A stretch of DNA of 64,000 bases, taken from Sporosarcina sp. FSL W8-0480 (GTDB taxonomy: Bacteria > Bacillota > Bacilli > Bacillales_A > Planococcaceae). The notes under the pieces were generated by a model that was not told the DNA's origin, searched no databases, and saw only the letters and a list, made by a program, of their open reading frames with translations. A program made the translations under genes and the position numbers. Within the stretch, counting starts at the first letter, position 1, and each line of letters starts with the position of its first letter. Of the stretch, positions 44,031 to 53,162 are shown in pieces. Where the stretch lies: NCBI RefSeq assembly GCF_037963765.1, contig NZ_CP150166.1:124001-188000 (forward strand), written 5' to 3'.

Positions 44031-45679
44031 TTGGCTAACGCCTCCTCATATGTGAGCACTTCAAGTACATTACTTCCCCTTGTTGCGCGATTAAGTGCTG
44101 TCGTATAAAAGTAATTCCCCATAAATAATTGTCGGGGACTTCCTGTTACCGTGACTTCCCCGTCGAACATCATTGCGCATCTTTCCGCATTTTGAGCAGC
44201 AAATTCAATATCATGCGTCACCATCATAATCGTCAATCCCTCACTATGAAGCTTCAATAACAGCTCTGAAAATCGCTCTTTCGAAACGGGATCGAGCCCC
44301 TTTGTAGGTTCATCGATGAACAACATATCAGGTTTGCCGATTAACATACATGCGAGCGCGGCTTTTTGTATTTCCCCGCCGGAACAATCGTAAGGATGCC
44401 GATCAAGTAAATGCTCAATCCCGAAAACAGTTAGCATTTCAATAACTTTTTCCTTCCCGTCGGCAATTCCATTTCTTTCGGCCGCCGCTTGCATTTCCTT
44501 ACCAATCGTATCGTGCACAAAATAAATTTTAGGGTTTTGAGGTAAGTAGGCAATTCTCTCAAATAACTCCTTTCCTTTCAATTTGCTGACTTCTTTGCCG
44601 GAAAAATAGACCTTACCCCGTTGAGGTTTCACACTACCGATACAAGCCCTCAATGCCGTCGTTTTACCTGATCCATTTCCTCCAACCAATGCAAAAAACT
44701 CACCTTTATTAATGTGCAAAGAAAGGTTTTTCAAAACCATCCTCCCTTTTTTCTCGTATTGAAAATAACACTCTTTTACTACTAGTAACGGCTGTCCTGT
44801 AGGGGGAGCAATTTCGAGTTCCGAATTCCTTCCAGCCATTTTGGGCAACGATTCAAACCATCGTTTGCTGTCTTTAACATTCAAAGGAATCGCCTCCACC
44901 TTTGGCACCATCTCCATTTCCATATACAACCGAGCAACCGATGGAATATACGGCAAAAACCTCTCATCTTCAGATCTATACAGCTCATCAATTACCTCTT
45001 GACTACTTCCTTCATGAACAATCTCTCCAGCTTCCATCATCAGAATGCGATCCGCTACTGAAAACAGCTCCTCAAGGCGATGCTCCACAAGAATAATTGT
45101 GATTCCCATTTCTTTATTCAACCTTTCGAGCATGACAATTAAATCCTTGGCAGCAATGGGGTCTAACTGTGAAGTTGGCTCATCGAGCAATAGTACCTTT
45201 GGTTTCAATAAAAGCACAGACAATAAATTTAAAAGCTGTTTTTGTCCACCGGATAACTCCGAAGGTTTGGAACGCAACAAATCTTCCACTCCAAAAAAAT
45301 GGACCATTTCGGCAACCCTTTTCTTCATTTCAAAATTGGAATAGCCAAGGTTTTCTAATCCGAACACAATTTCCTGCATAACCTCATCCATAACAATCTG
45401 ATTGTCGGGATCCTGAAAGACGAGGCCTATTTCTTCAATTAACGTCCGCCCATCATATTCATTCAAATCCTTTTCCTTGTAACTGATTTCACCACTTACT
45501 TGTCCTACAGGGGCAAGCTCTTTTTTAAGCAAACGTAATAAAGTTGTTTTCCCGCACCCGCTTGGACCACATAAAACGACAAACTCACCCTCATTAATAT
45601 GTAAATTCAAATCATTTACCGTTTTCGTTTGCACACCCGGAAAACGAAAGGACAAATTTTTCATGCTTATGATTTCCAA
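44006..45679 (-). CDS. ECF transporter ATPase, two fused ABC domains
   Basis: A 557-residue protein containing two complete ATPase domains, equivalent to EcfA plus EcfA'. First: GPSGCGKTT, LSGGQKQLL, VLLLDEPTSQLDP. Second (from about residue 300): GGNGSGKTT, CSGGEIQKAALA, LFIDEPTKGLDP. TTG 45679 has GGAGGGAG 8 bases upstream; the gene overlaps ecfT by 13 bases and the S component by 25. It drives the group-I-type dedicated ECF transporter of this operon. Confidence 0.92.
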   Translation of the reverse strand: MEIISMKNLSFRFPGVQTKTVNDLNLHINEGEFVVLCGPSGCGKTTLLRLLKKELAPVGQVSGEISYKEKDLNEYDGRTLIEEIGLVFQDPDNQIVMDEVMQEIVFGLENLGYSNFEMKKRVAEMVHFFGVEDLLRSKPSELSGGQKQLLNLLSVLLLKPKVLLLDEPTSQLDPIAAKDLIVMLERLNKEMGITIILVEHRLEELFSVADRILMMEAGEIVHEGSSQEVIDELYRSEDERFLPYIPSVARLYMEMEMVPKVEAIPLNVKDSKRWFESLPKMAGRNSELEIAPPTGQPLLVVKECYFQYEKKGRMVLKNLSLHINKGEFFALVGGNGSGKTTALRACIGSVKPQRGKVYFSGKEVSKLKGKELFERIAYLPQNPKIYFVHDTIGKEMQAAAERNGIADGKEKVIEMLTVFGIEHLLDRHPYDCSGGEIQKAALACMLIGKPDMLFIDEPTKGLDPVSKERFSELLLKLHSEGLTIMMVTHDIEFAAQNAERCAMMFDGEVTVTGSPRQLFMGNYFYTTALNRATRGSNVLEVLTYEEALANWSNHRSI

Positions 45680-46602
45680 TTCAAACGCTCCCTCCCCTCA
45701 ACAATTAACGGAAATGCCACAAGTACAATCATGCATGCAAACAAGATCCAATCAAGGGCATATAGATGAAGCGTACCAAGCGCCGGATAAATAATTATTT
45801 TTCCGTAGCCTAGTGCTCCTCCTCCCATGCAAAAAGCCATTAATATACTTAGTACCATAAGCCATCCCTTATCACGCTTTGTCATTTTATACGGTACGTA
45901 TGGGCTCCTTTTCCCTAAGCCATAGCCTCTTGCTTTCATTGAGTCTGCCGTTTCAATCGCCTCTTCCAATGACCATGTCAGTAAAATCTGCATGATCACC
46001 ATGCCATTCTTTGCACGCTCTTTTATATTGCCTGACGCAATCGTCATCCCCTTTATACGCTGTACATCATTGATTTCACCAAGACGTCTTTTCAATAAAG
46101 GAACGAATCTGATAGCCAACATCACTAAAAAGGCAGTTTTAGGAAGAAGTTTTGAGAAGACAAAAAGAAACTTATTCCCATTTAGTATCAAATTAAAAGA
46201 AATGAATATAAGCAAAATCGTCACTAACGATAATGCCATGACAATACCGTATACTGTCGCTTCGAGTGTCACTTGTTTTCCACGGAAGTAAAAGAAAACA
46301 TGAGTCCCTCTGGAATTTAAAAATGGATTCAACACTATCATTAACGCACTTATTCCAATCAACATTGGTAGCCACTGTTTCATCGTCTTCCCATGATCAT
46401 GCGCAATATTAGCCATAACTACTAACAAACATATGGTACCTAAAAAAACTGGATGATTAAAAAACATCGCAAGAACGCCGACACTAACATAATAGAAAAA
46501 TACTACAAATGGATGATAGCCGGAAAATCCATTCTCCAATATATTCACCCCTTTAAAGTGAAAAACCGACATCGCGTCTGTTGAACACAAGTCGGTTTCC
46601 AA
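45667..46602 (-). CDS. ECF transporter transmembrane component EcfT
   Basis: A protein of about 301-311 residues with several helices and the coupling motif EAIETADSMKARGYG near residue 220 (EcfT A-R-G signature). The start is not settled: TTG 46602 directly follows the DUF4430 lipoprotein gene but has only weak ribosome-site support, and ATG 46572 has none. Couples the S component to the fused ATPase. Confidence 0.88.
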   Translation of the reverse strand: METDLCSTDAMSVFHFKGVNILENGFSGYHPFVVFFYYVSVGVLAMFFNHPVFLGTICLLVVMANIAHDHGKTMKQWLPMLIGISALMIVLNPFLNSRGTHVFFYFRGKQVTLEATVYGIVMALSLVTILLIFISFNLILNGNKFLFVFSKLLPKTAFLVMLAIRFVPLLKRRLGEINDVQRIKGMTIASGNIKERAKNGMVIMQILLTWSLEEAIETADSMKARGYGLGKRSPYVPYKMTKRDKGWLMVLSILMAFCMGGGALGYGKIIIYPALGTLHLYALDWILFACMIVLVAFPLIVEGRERLNWKS

Positions 46603-46609
46603 CCGTCAT

Positions 46610-47437
46610 TCATCTTCGAAATGGCTTCAAACTGGCATTCAAGTCTTCTCCAAGGTTTGTCGTATACAACCACTCAACTTGATCCCCCGACTGAAGTTTT
46701 ACAGCTCCTGCTCCGCGGTCGGGGAAAATTCCATTCACACGATACATCCAACCACTTCCTTGACCACGGTCAAATTCATACACATTAGCAATTCCTTCGA
46801 TATATGCCGTAGCGCCTTGGCCTCCACGGTAATCCAACTGAATTTTATTTTGCTTGGTGATATTTATTAGTGCTTTTAATACCGTATCACCATCATCGAT
46901 CTCCATTGTCGTTGGAAGTAAAGGAACCTCCTCGTTTGAGATGACAATGGAAATGGTGATTTCATTGGATATCGGTTCGGGTTTTTCTTCATTCTTCTCC
47001 AATTGGGTTTTACTTTCCTCAGTTGGAGGTTCAGAAGATGGCGCTTCTGTTACCGGGGATTTTGGTTGCTTGACGGCTGAATTAGCTTCTTTATCACTTG
47101 TAGATTTAACTGTCTTCTTTTTATCTTCCACAACGATACTTTCGGGAGCCTTTTCCTTCTCTTTCGGTACATTCTGTTTTGCTAACATTTGTTTTTCTTT
47201 TTCAACCGAGCGTTCCTTTTCATCCTCAGTCTTGTTCTCTGAAGGTGTTAGTTCCTTCATATCTGTACCTTGTTCTACTGGAATTTCTTCCGATTGATCC
47301 TCTAACTGCACTTCTTCCTTTTGTTTATCTACCGATTCCAATCCTGTCGGTTTTTGTAAGGAAGATACACAGCCGCCTAATAAAAGCAAGATGTATAGTA
47401 AAAAGGATGCCATTATATAGTTGTTGTGTTTTTTCAT
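46610..47437 (-). CDS. Lipoprotein with transcobalamin-like DUF4430 domain
   Basis: A 275-residue lipoprotein: signal peptide with lipobox LLLGGC (Cys about 23), a long charged, low-complexity spacer rich in Glu, Lys, Ser and Pro (about 30-160), and a C-terminal DUF4430 domain (about 165-270) with the hallmark SGWMYRVNGIFPDRGAG and GDQVEWLYTTNLG. DUF4430 is related to the beta domain of transcobalamin and intrinsic factor. The spacer could reach through the wall, so the protein may take corrinoid from the surface protein to the ECF S component. GGGGAGAG lies 6 bases before ATG. Confidence 0.85.
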   Translation of the reverse strand: MKKHNNYIMASFLLYILLLLGGCVSSLQKPTGLESVDKQKEEVQLEDQSEEIPVEQGTDMKELTPSENKTEDEKERSVEKEKQMLAKQNVPKEKEKAPESIVVEDKKKTVKSTSDKEANSAVKQPKSPVTEAPSSEPPTEESKTQLEKNEEKPEPISNEITISIVISNEEVPLLPTTMEIDDGDTVLKALINITKQNKIQLDYRGGQGATAYIEGIANVYEFDRGQGSGWMYRVNGIFPDRGAGAVKLQSGDQVEWLYTTNLGEDLNASLKPFRR

Positions 47438-47474
47438 TTAGCGCTCTCCCCTACACTTCTCGTCCATATAACAA

Positions 47475-47509
47475 ACAATCCAGCCCCCCTTTTTGGGGGA
47501 CTAGATTGT
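47475..47509 (-). terminator. Hairpin between the SLH corrinoid protein and the lipoprotein gene
   Basis: ACAATC-AG-CCCCC and GGGGG-CT-GATTGT form a long stem with a 5-base loop just after the 1184-residue gene. The T run is short (TTTGTT), so it may attenuate rather than stop transcription into the lipoprotein-ECF genes. Confidence 0.6.
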
Positions 47510-47523
47510 TTACCGAACCGCCT

Positions 47524-50500
47524 TTACTTTTTGGCGTTATTCATCGCGCGGTGTAAGAACACTGCAAATTCAGCACGTGTAACGGATGATCCTGGTTTAA
47601 AAGCACCATCATTTGTACCAACTGTAATGCCGTTTTGGAATAGGATTTCCACATCGCTACGATGTGCATCGGACACTAAATTGAGGTCATTCAAGTTAAC
47701 AACTGCATCCGTCCCTTTTAAATTGAAAGCGCGGACAAGTATGGAAGCCATCTGTTGACGGGTTAGTACATCCGAACCGCCAAACACTGTACCAGTACCG
47801 TCTCCTTTAAAGATGTTAGCAGCTTTTGTTGCCTGGGCAGCTTCGTAAAACGCACTTGATTTAGGGACATCTTTAAACGGAACCATTGTCTTTGGAATAT
47901 CTAAATTCAATGCTCTCATTAATAATATTGCAGATTGTCCACGGGTTACCGCCTCACCTGGTTTAAACATACCATTTGGGTAGCCCTTAATGATTTCTGC
48001 TTCAACTAATTTATGAATCTCTTCTTGTCCAAAAGAATTCAACGCTACATCTTTAAATGAAACAGTTGGTTTACTAATTGCCACATCTGTCATTACGTAA
48101 AGACCTTTTTTCCCTTCATTGAAACGGTCTATGGCAATTAAGGCAAGTAATCCTTGTTGAGTTGCCAAATAATTGCTTTCGTCACCAATTGTGTGTGAAA
48201 TGCCACCATCTTTATTGATAAATGATTGAAGTGCCGTACGTAAATCGCCTTTGTCTTTTGTAAAACGCTTGTCGTCCAAGTCGATACCAAGGCTTGTAAG
48301 AGCAATAATGACCTGTGAAATGCTCTCACTATTTACCGTGCCTGCCGATTCAAATCCGCCAGTAGCCTGTTGTTGTCGGGAAAGCCAATTCAATGCTTTA
48401 TCAGTTGCAAGTTTTACTTCTTTTTTATCTTGATAGTTCGCTAATGCTTGAAGTGCCATGGCAGTTATATCAATATCACTGCTTGCACCGCTGGCAAGCG
48501 GAAAACCGCCATCTTCTTTTTGCTGTTCAAGAAGCCAATTTAGCAATTTCTCTCGCGTCCAAAGTGCATCTGCAGGAATTTCATATTTCTTTGCATCTAA
48601 TGCAAGCAAAGCAAAAACGACTCCATTTACGCCTTGACTTGTCATCCGTGCATTAGAATAGATTTTCTCGATGAAGTTGTATCCGGCAATATTCTTTGGA
48701 TCTTTACCAATTGCAGTTACCGCTAAGGCAATGCGCTCATAATCTGTAACTTTTCTAAATTCGCCTTTATTCTCTTTCACATAATCGATCAACGATGTAT
48801 AATACGACTCGCTAACGTTGTTATTCGAACGTGCAAGCGCAAGAACATCCCAATCATTGAAGTCATCGTAAATAGTGAAATCACGATTTTTATTGATCCA
48901 CTTTACTGCCTCTTCAATCGATTTACGAGTTACGGTATCTTCCTTTTTAGGTGTCTCAGGTATTACCACCGGACCCGGTGCATAACTCGAACCCAAATCT
49001 TTTCCAAGATCCGTTGTGTACTGCCAACGAATAACATCGCCATTCTTCAGCGTATAATTCCCTGCACTATAATCTGGGAATGTTCCGTTAACGGAATACA
49101 TCCAGCCACTTAACGGGCCATTATCAAACTCTCCTAATCCATCTATGGATTTAACATAGAGTTCCGCACCTGACCCTGTATACTCGATTGAGATTCCTTT
49201 TTCATCAACCAATCTTTTTAATAACGTAAAGGCAGTATCACCACTTTGAAGCATAATGCTCAACGGTGTAATAATATCCCCTTGCCCTATCGATCGTTTC
49301 TCTACGGATAGTGTAACAACGTCTTCTGAAGGTGGTGGTAAGGAAGGTTCCTCTTCAATGATAATCTTTTTTGATTGGCGCAAAAGCCTTGGATAGCTGC
49401 CTTCAATATCTTTTGTTACTTTTATTTCGTATGATCCGACTTTCGCCTTTTCACCAGGAATGCGGACAATTCCATTTTCATCTGTCTTAAACGTTTCACC
49501 ATTGAAAGTGACATCGGCATTTTTAATCTTTGTTTTAACATTTTCTTCTTTTACATCGAAGTACTCATCGATAACATTGTATGTCGATTCAACTGTAATC
49601 AGGATATCTTCATTTTCAATTAGTTGGGGTGCAATCGTCACTGTCGGACGGAGTGTAAGGTCTTCCACATCTTCAATATAACCTTCGTAAATATCACCCA
49701 CGTTACCATAAAACCATACAATTGTATCGCCATCTTTTAATACATAATCTCCCGCACCAACATTGGGATACTCGCTATTGACCATGTACTGCCAACCATC
49801 CCATGTACCGAATGTTGCTTGTTCTTCATCATTTATCGATGCAATATAATCGCCATATGCATCGTAAGAAACACCTGCTTCGTCAAGTGCCTGAGTTGTT
49901 GCTTCAAAAGCCGTTGCATCTTTGTTGAATGTCTTAATAGTCATTGTTTGTTCAGGATAAAGCGTGTCGTTTATCCCTTCAATTCGCATCGTAACAGTCG
50001 TTGTTCTGTCCAATACATTCTTACGGTATTCTTTTAAACCAACAAAAATCGATTCCTTTTTATCAACAGTAGCTAAAGCAAGCAATGCTTGTTCCGTAGC
50101 CATTCCAATAGCACCGGCCATGTTTTTCTGCCACCAGAAGGAACCATCATCTTGCTGATACGTTTCGATGAATTGCTCAACTACATTTTCGCCATCTTTT
50201 GACCACTTTTCGCTATACAAATCTTCACCGACTGCAGCAAGTCCCATTAAAGCAGCGGCTATACTATTCGCATTCGCACCCCAGCCATCGGAAATTTCGC
50301 CCTTCTCCTTGAAACCTTTGTTAACGGTCTCAACCGACAATTCAATTGCAGTTTTTACATCTTGACGATCATTCATATACGGTGCTAAGGCTGTTAAGAC
50401 CCAACCATTAGAGTCCACCCCGCCAAAAGTGCCATTTTTTTGTTGCGATAATAAAAATTCAATATGTTTTTCCCGATTATAATCGGCTTCCATGAGGTCA

Positions 50501-51078
50501 AGAGCAATCATCGCCCACGGTTCACCCCAAATGGTAAAGAACGAACCATTCTCTTTTTGCTTATCAATCAAATCCTGAACAACATCGCGCTTACCAAATT
50601 GATGTGGATCTTTACCTAACAAGATTGAACCGATAATCGCTCCAGCATCCTCATTTGATGTTCCATTCTTGTTATCAATTCCTTTGGACCAATAAGAAGA
50701 AGACTCCCAAGGTGAACCATTCTCTTTCCAAGGAACATCGTTCTTTAAATCGGTATCTGCCCCCCATAGTGCAGAGAAAAACCAATAATCACTGTGAGAG
50801 GAGCTTTTCGAGAAGTCAGGTAAGTTGCCGTAATAGTACTCCTTTGTCTTATGTATGGATTGCTTCACTTTTTCATCTGTCGAAATCGCTGTATCATCTG
50901 ATTCCGACGGTACCTCTGTAGTTGACTCAACAGTCTCATCTGTCAATTCGTTAAGTAATTCTGTCGACCCATCGTTTCCAGCAGCAACTATTTGCATTGG
51001 AGACAACAGTGAACCAACCATTATGAATACCAAAAATAACGGGAACAAGCCTTTCAATTTCAAATTTAATTTATTCAA
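47524..51078 (-). CDS. SLH-anchored surface protein with two transcobalamin-like modules
   Basis: 1184 residues, TTG start with GGGAG 9 bases upstream. Order: signal peptide (1-33, ending IVAAG); alpha/alpha-barrel repeats of the prenyltransferase/intrinsic-factor type (about 75-365; EPWAMIALDLMEA, DGSFWW); DUF4430 (about 370-470; GWQYMVNSEYPNVGAGDY); an Ig-like or carboxypeptidase-regulatory-like domain (about 480-580); a second DUF4430 (about 595-695; SGWMYSVNGTFPDYSAGNY); a second alpha/alpha-barrel (about 710-990; QQKEDGGFPLASG, QQATGGFESAG); three SLH domains (1005-1184; EAVTRGQSAILL, SSVTRAEFAVFLHRA). Alpha-beta-Ig-beta-alpha is a mirrored pair of transcobalamin halves. Behind a cobalamin riboswitch, so corrinoid capture at the cell surface is the most likely role. 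Confidence 0.88.
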   Translation of the reverse strand: MNKLNLKLKGLFPLFLVFIMVGSLLSPMQIVAAGNDGSTELLNELTDETVESTTEVPSESDDTAISTDEKVKQSIHKTKEYYYGNLPDFSKSSSHSDYWFFSALWGADTDLKNDVPWKENGSPWESSSYWSKGIDNKNGTSNEDAGAIIGSILLGKDPHQFGKRDVVQDLIDKQKENGSFFTIWGEPWAMIALDLMEADYNREKHIEFLLSQQKNGTFGGVDSNGWVLTALAPYMNDRQDVKTAIELSVETVNKGFKEKGEISDGWGANANSIAAALMGLAAVGEDLYSEKWSKDGENVVEQFIETYQQDDGSFWWQKNMAGAIGMATEQALLALATVDKKESIFVGLKEYRKNVLDRTTTVTMRIEGINDTLYPEQTMTIKTFNKDATAFEATTQALDEAGVSYDAYGDYIASINDEEQATFGTWDGWQYMVNSEYPNVGAGDYVLKDGDTIVWFYGNVGDIYEGYIEDVEDLTLRPTVTIAPQLIENEDILITVESTYNVIDEYFDVKEENVKTKIKNADVTFNGETFKTDENGIVRIPGEKAKVGSYEIKVTKDIEGSYPRLLRQSKKIIIEEEPSLPPPSEDVVTLSVEKRSIGQGDIITPLSIMLQSGDTAFTLLKRLVDEKGISIEYTGSGAELYVKSIDGLGEFDNGPLSGWMYSVNGTFPDYSAGNYTLKNGDVIRWQYTTDLGKDLGSSYAPGPVVIPETPKKEDTVTRKSIEEAVKWINKNRDFTIYDDFNDWDVLALARSNNNVSESYYTSLIDYVKENKGEFRKVTDYERIALAVTAIGKDPKNIAGYNFIEKIYSNARMTSQGVNGVVFALLALDAKKYEIPADALWTREKLLNWLLEQQKEDGGFPLASGASSDIDITAMALQALANYQDKKEVKLATDKALNWLSRQQQATGGFESAGTVNSESISQVIIALTSLGIDLDDKRFTKDKGDLRTALQSFINKDGGISHTIGDESNYLATQQGLLALIAIDRFNEGKKGLYVMTDVAISKPTVSFKDVALNSFGQEEIHKLVEAEIIKGYPNGMFKPGEAVTRGQSAILLMRALNLDIPKTMVPFKDVPKSSAFYEAAQATKAANIFKGDGTGTVFGGSDVLTRQQMASILVRAFNLKGTDAVVNLNDLNLVSDAHRSDVEILFQNGITVGTNDGAFKPGSSVTRAEFAVFLHRAMNNAKK

Positions 51079-51146
51079 ATCATCGCACTCCCAATTAAAA
51101 TTATTTTGTAGACAAATCCCTTACCTCAAACCCTCCCTATTCACAA

Positions 51147-51181
51147 ATAAAAACCCTTACCTCCGAGAACAGAAGTAAGGG
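51147..51181 (-). terminator. Riboswitch-linked terminator before the SLH corrinoid gene
   Basis: CCCTTAC and GTAAGGG (51181-51154) form a stem followed by TTTTTATTT on the minus strand, between the B12 aptamer and the gene. It is the likely expression platform. Confidence 0.8.
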
Positions 51182-51270
51182 CTCATGTATGGTAGTTAAT
51201 AGATTGACAGACTACAAATCAAATAAACACTACACAATGCCACCTTTTTCCCGGAAGGTATTTCGCATTT

Positions 51271-51426
51271 ATATCTTGGCAAGTCTCCTGACTCATGGGC
51301 TTGTATCGTCACCTCTGCCTTCCCAGTTTTTCAACCAGTGGCTATTATAGAAGTCACTTCCCATTTACAGTGGCCGGACCGTTTAGGATTTTCACCTAAT
51401 TCCTTTTTAAGCTTTACAATTGATAT
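51271..51426 (-). promoter_or_regulatory. Cobalamin riboswitch of the corrinoid uptake operon
   Basis: Minus-strand leader with the canonical blocks GGTGAAAATCC, CGGTCCGGCCACTGTAA, AAGCCCATGAGTCAGG and the B12 box AGTCAGGAGACTTGCC (51278-51293). Closing arms ATATC and GATAT pair at about 51425 and 51273. High cobalamin should repress the uptake operon. Confidence 0.95.
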
Positions 51427-51509
51427 GTAAAGCACCAAAATATACTCTATTCAGTTATTTGAAACCATATTCATTGTAAAGTAGTTTAGTAGTTTGTGCA
51501 ATGGATTTC

Positions 51510-51543
51510 AAAAAAACAGCGCAAGATCAATAGATCCGCGCTG
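51510..51543 (-). terminator. Terminator of the PPC/SLH gene pair
   Basis: CAGCGCGGATC and GATCTTGCGCTG pair on the minus strand (with one internal mismatch region) and are followed by TTTTTTTG, 12 bases after the stop at 51555. Confidence 0.85.
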
Positions 51544-51554
51544 ATAACTTCTAT

Positions 51555-53144
51555 TCACTTCGAATCTGCCCGATATAAAAACAATGCCATTTCACCACGG
51601 GTGATGGCCGCGTCTGTTCCAAACTTATCAGCAGATTTACCTTGGGTAATATTGTTTTTCATCAAAGCCTTAACCGCTTCTGCATAGCGTGATGAAACAT
51701 CCGCGAAAGGAAGCTTCACTCCATCGCCTGATAATTCATATGCCCGTTGGATCAACAACGCCATTTCACCGCGGGTCATCGTGTCATTCGCACCAAAATG
51801 AGTCGCGGACTTTCCGTTCACGATGTTTTCCCGCTTCAAGGCATTCACCGCGCCCCATGCTCTTTTTGGCACATCAATGTACGAAGACTGGTGCACATCT
51901 GACGTATCCAAATTCAAAATCTTTGCAAGCCAAATCGCAGCATCCACCCGCTTAATCCGATCTTTCACTCCGAACTCTGTCGTGGACAATCCGTTGGTGA
52001 CTTCCTTGTCTGCCAAATAGGTGACAGCAGGTGTATAGATGCCTGACATGTCCTTGAAAGCGGGTTGGGCTCTAAGCGACATTGTATATACACCAGTCAA
52101 CCGGGTAACTTGTGCACTTGGAATAAAGTAATACGTTCCTTTTTTCAGCTCAACTGTTTGGGAAGACTTCGCCGTTTTTCCAAAGGTTTTACTATCATTA
52201 TAATAGGATGCATAATGGACATTTTCCTGCATCAACGTATAGTCACTGAATTCCGAAGCGTAGTCAATCGTTAGAATACCGTTATACTTCATCTCGATTT
52301 TGTAGTAATCCACCTTATCTGTAATGCTTAAAAAGCCGATATGGGTCTTATTGTCATTGAGCGTAATCAGGTTTGCCGATGCCCTACTATTATTCGGTTC
52401 AATTTCCTCATTGTTGGCGGGGAAAAAGGAAACGCTCATTTCATACACACCGTGAGCATAATAATCCTTTTTTTGAATATAATATACCCCCGCTTCCAGA
52501 TCAGCATACGCTTTTTTATCGGATTGAATGGTGTTTTTAGGAAGGCTTTGTCCTTCAGAGTCAAATAAATCGAAATCCCCCCATGCCGATTCAATCTCCA
52601 TTATCAATCTACCTGGTTCATTCAATTCAACCTTGTACGTGTCGACACGATCGTTATAGCTAAGGAATCCCCGAATCCGCGCTCCGTTCACTTGGATTGG
52701 CATCGCCTCCGCAAATGTCTGATTCGGTTCAATTTCGTTATTCGCAGCCGGGGTAAAGTCGACCCGCACTTCATGCTTGCCGTAATCCTCAGTTCGCGCC
52801 CCTACAGTTAATGTATAAACCCCTGCTTCGACATTCAACTCTTCTGTTAAGGAAGATGGATTTTCGGGAAGGCTATTGTACAAGTCCATATAGTAGCCCA
52901 TCATCTGATTATTCTCGTCCAAAAGTCTTAATCTCGCCATGGGATAGTATGATTTGGCGGAAACTGTCAATTTACCTGCTTCCGGAACCGTCAAAGTATA
53001 ACGTTTTTCGGGAGATTGTTCAGAGTTGCTTCCTGTTACGGTCGTTTCAAGTGGCAGTATTGTATCTGCATGCACAATTGCAGGCATCGGAATTGCCGTC
53101 AAAAGCAGTACAAGAGATAGTGTTAAGATTTTGATGGTTTTCAT
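51555..53144 (-). CDS. S-layer-anchored protein with PPC-like domains (copy 1)
   Basis: A 529-residue exported protein: signal peptide (1-26, ending IVHAD); three beta-rich modules resembling the bacterial pre-peptidase C-terminal (PPC) domain, two of them introduced by a NNEIEPNQTFAEA/NNEEIEPNNSRASA-type boundary near residues 135 and 245; then three SLH domains (about 360-529; IKRVDAAIWLAKIL, TMTRGEMALLIQRA, AITRGEMALFLYRA). The SLH part should bind secondary cell-wall polymer. No catalytic domain is seen; a structural or binding role is likely. It is paralogous to, and 18 bases downstream of, the next gene. Confidence 0.85.
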   Translation of the reverse strand: MKTIKILTLSLVLLLTAIPMPAIVHADTILPLETTVTGSNSEQSPEKRYTLTVPEAGKLTVSAKSYYPMARLRLLDENNQMMGYYMDLYNSLPENPSSLTEELNVEAGVYTLTVGARTEDYGKHEVRVDFTPAANNEIEPNQTFAEAMPIQVNGARIRGFLSYNDRVDTYKVELNEPGRLIMEIESAWGDFDLFDSEGQSLPKNTIQSDKKAYADLEAGVYYIQKKDYYAHGVYEMSVSFFPANNEEIEPNNSRASANLITLNDNKTHIGFLSITDKVDYYKIEMKYNGILTIDYASEFSDYTLMQENVHYASYYNDSKTFGKTAKSSQTVELKKGTYYFIPSAQVTRLTGVYTMSLRAQPAFKDMSGIYTPAVTYLADKEVTNGLSTTEFGVKDRIKRVDAAIWLAKILNLDTSDVHQSSYIDVPKRAWGAVNALKRENIVNGKSATHFGANDTMTRGEMALLIQRAYELSGDGVKLPFADVSSRYAEAVKALMKNNITQGKSADKFGTDAAITRGEMALFLYRADSK

Positions 53145-53162
53145 GTCGTTTTCCTCATTCTA

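Noticed and set aside
47524..51078. Terpene cyclase or prenyltransferase enzyme
   Set aside because: The barrel repeats resemble that fold, but DUF4430 partners, SLH anchoring and the B12 riboswitch fit a transcobalamin-like binder; no DxDD-type catalytic motif was seen.
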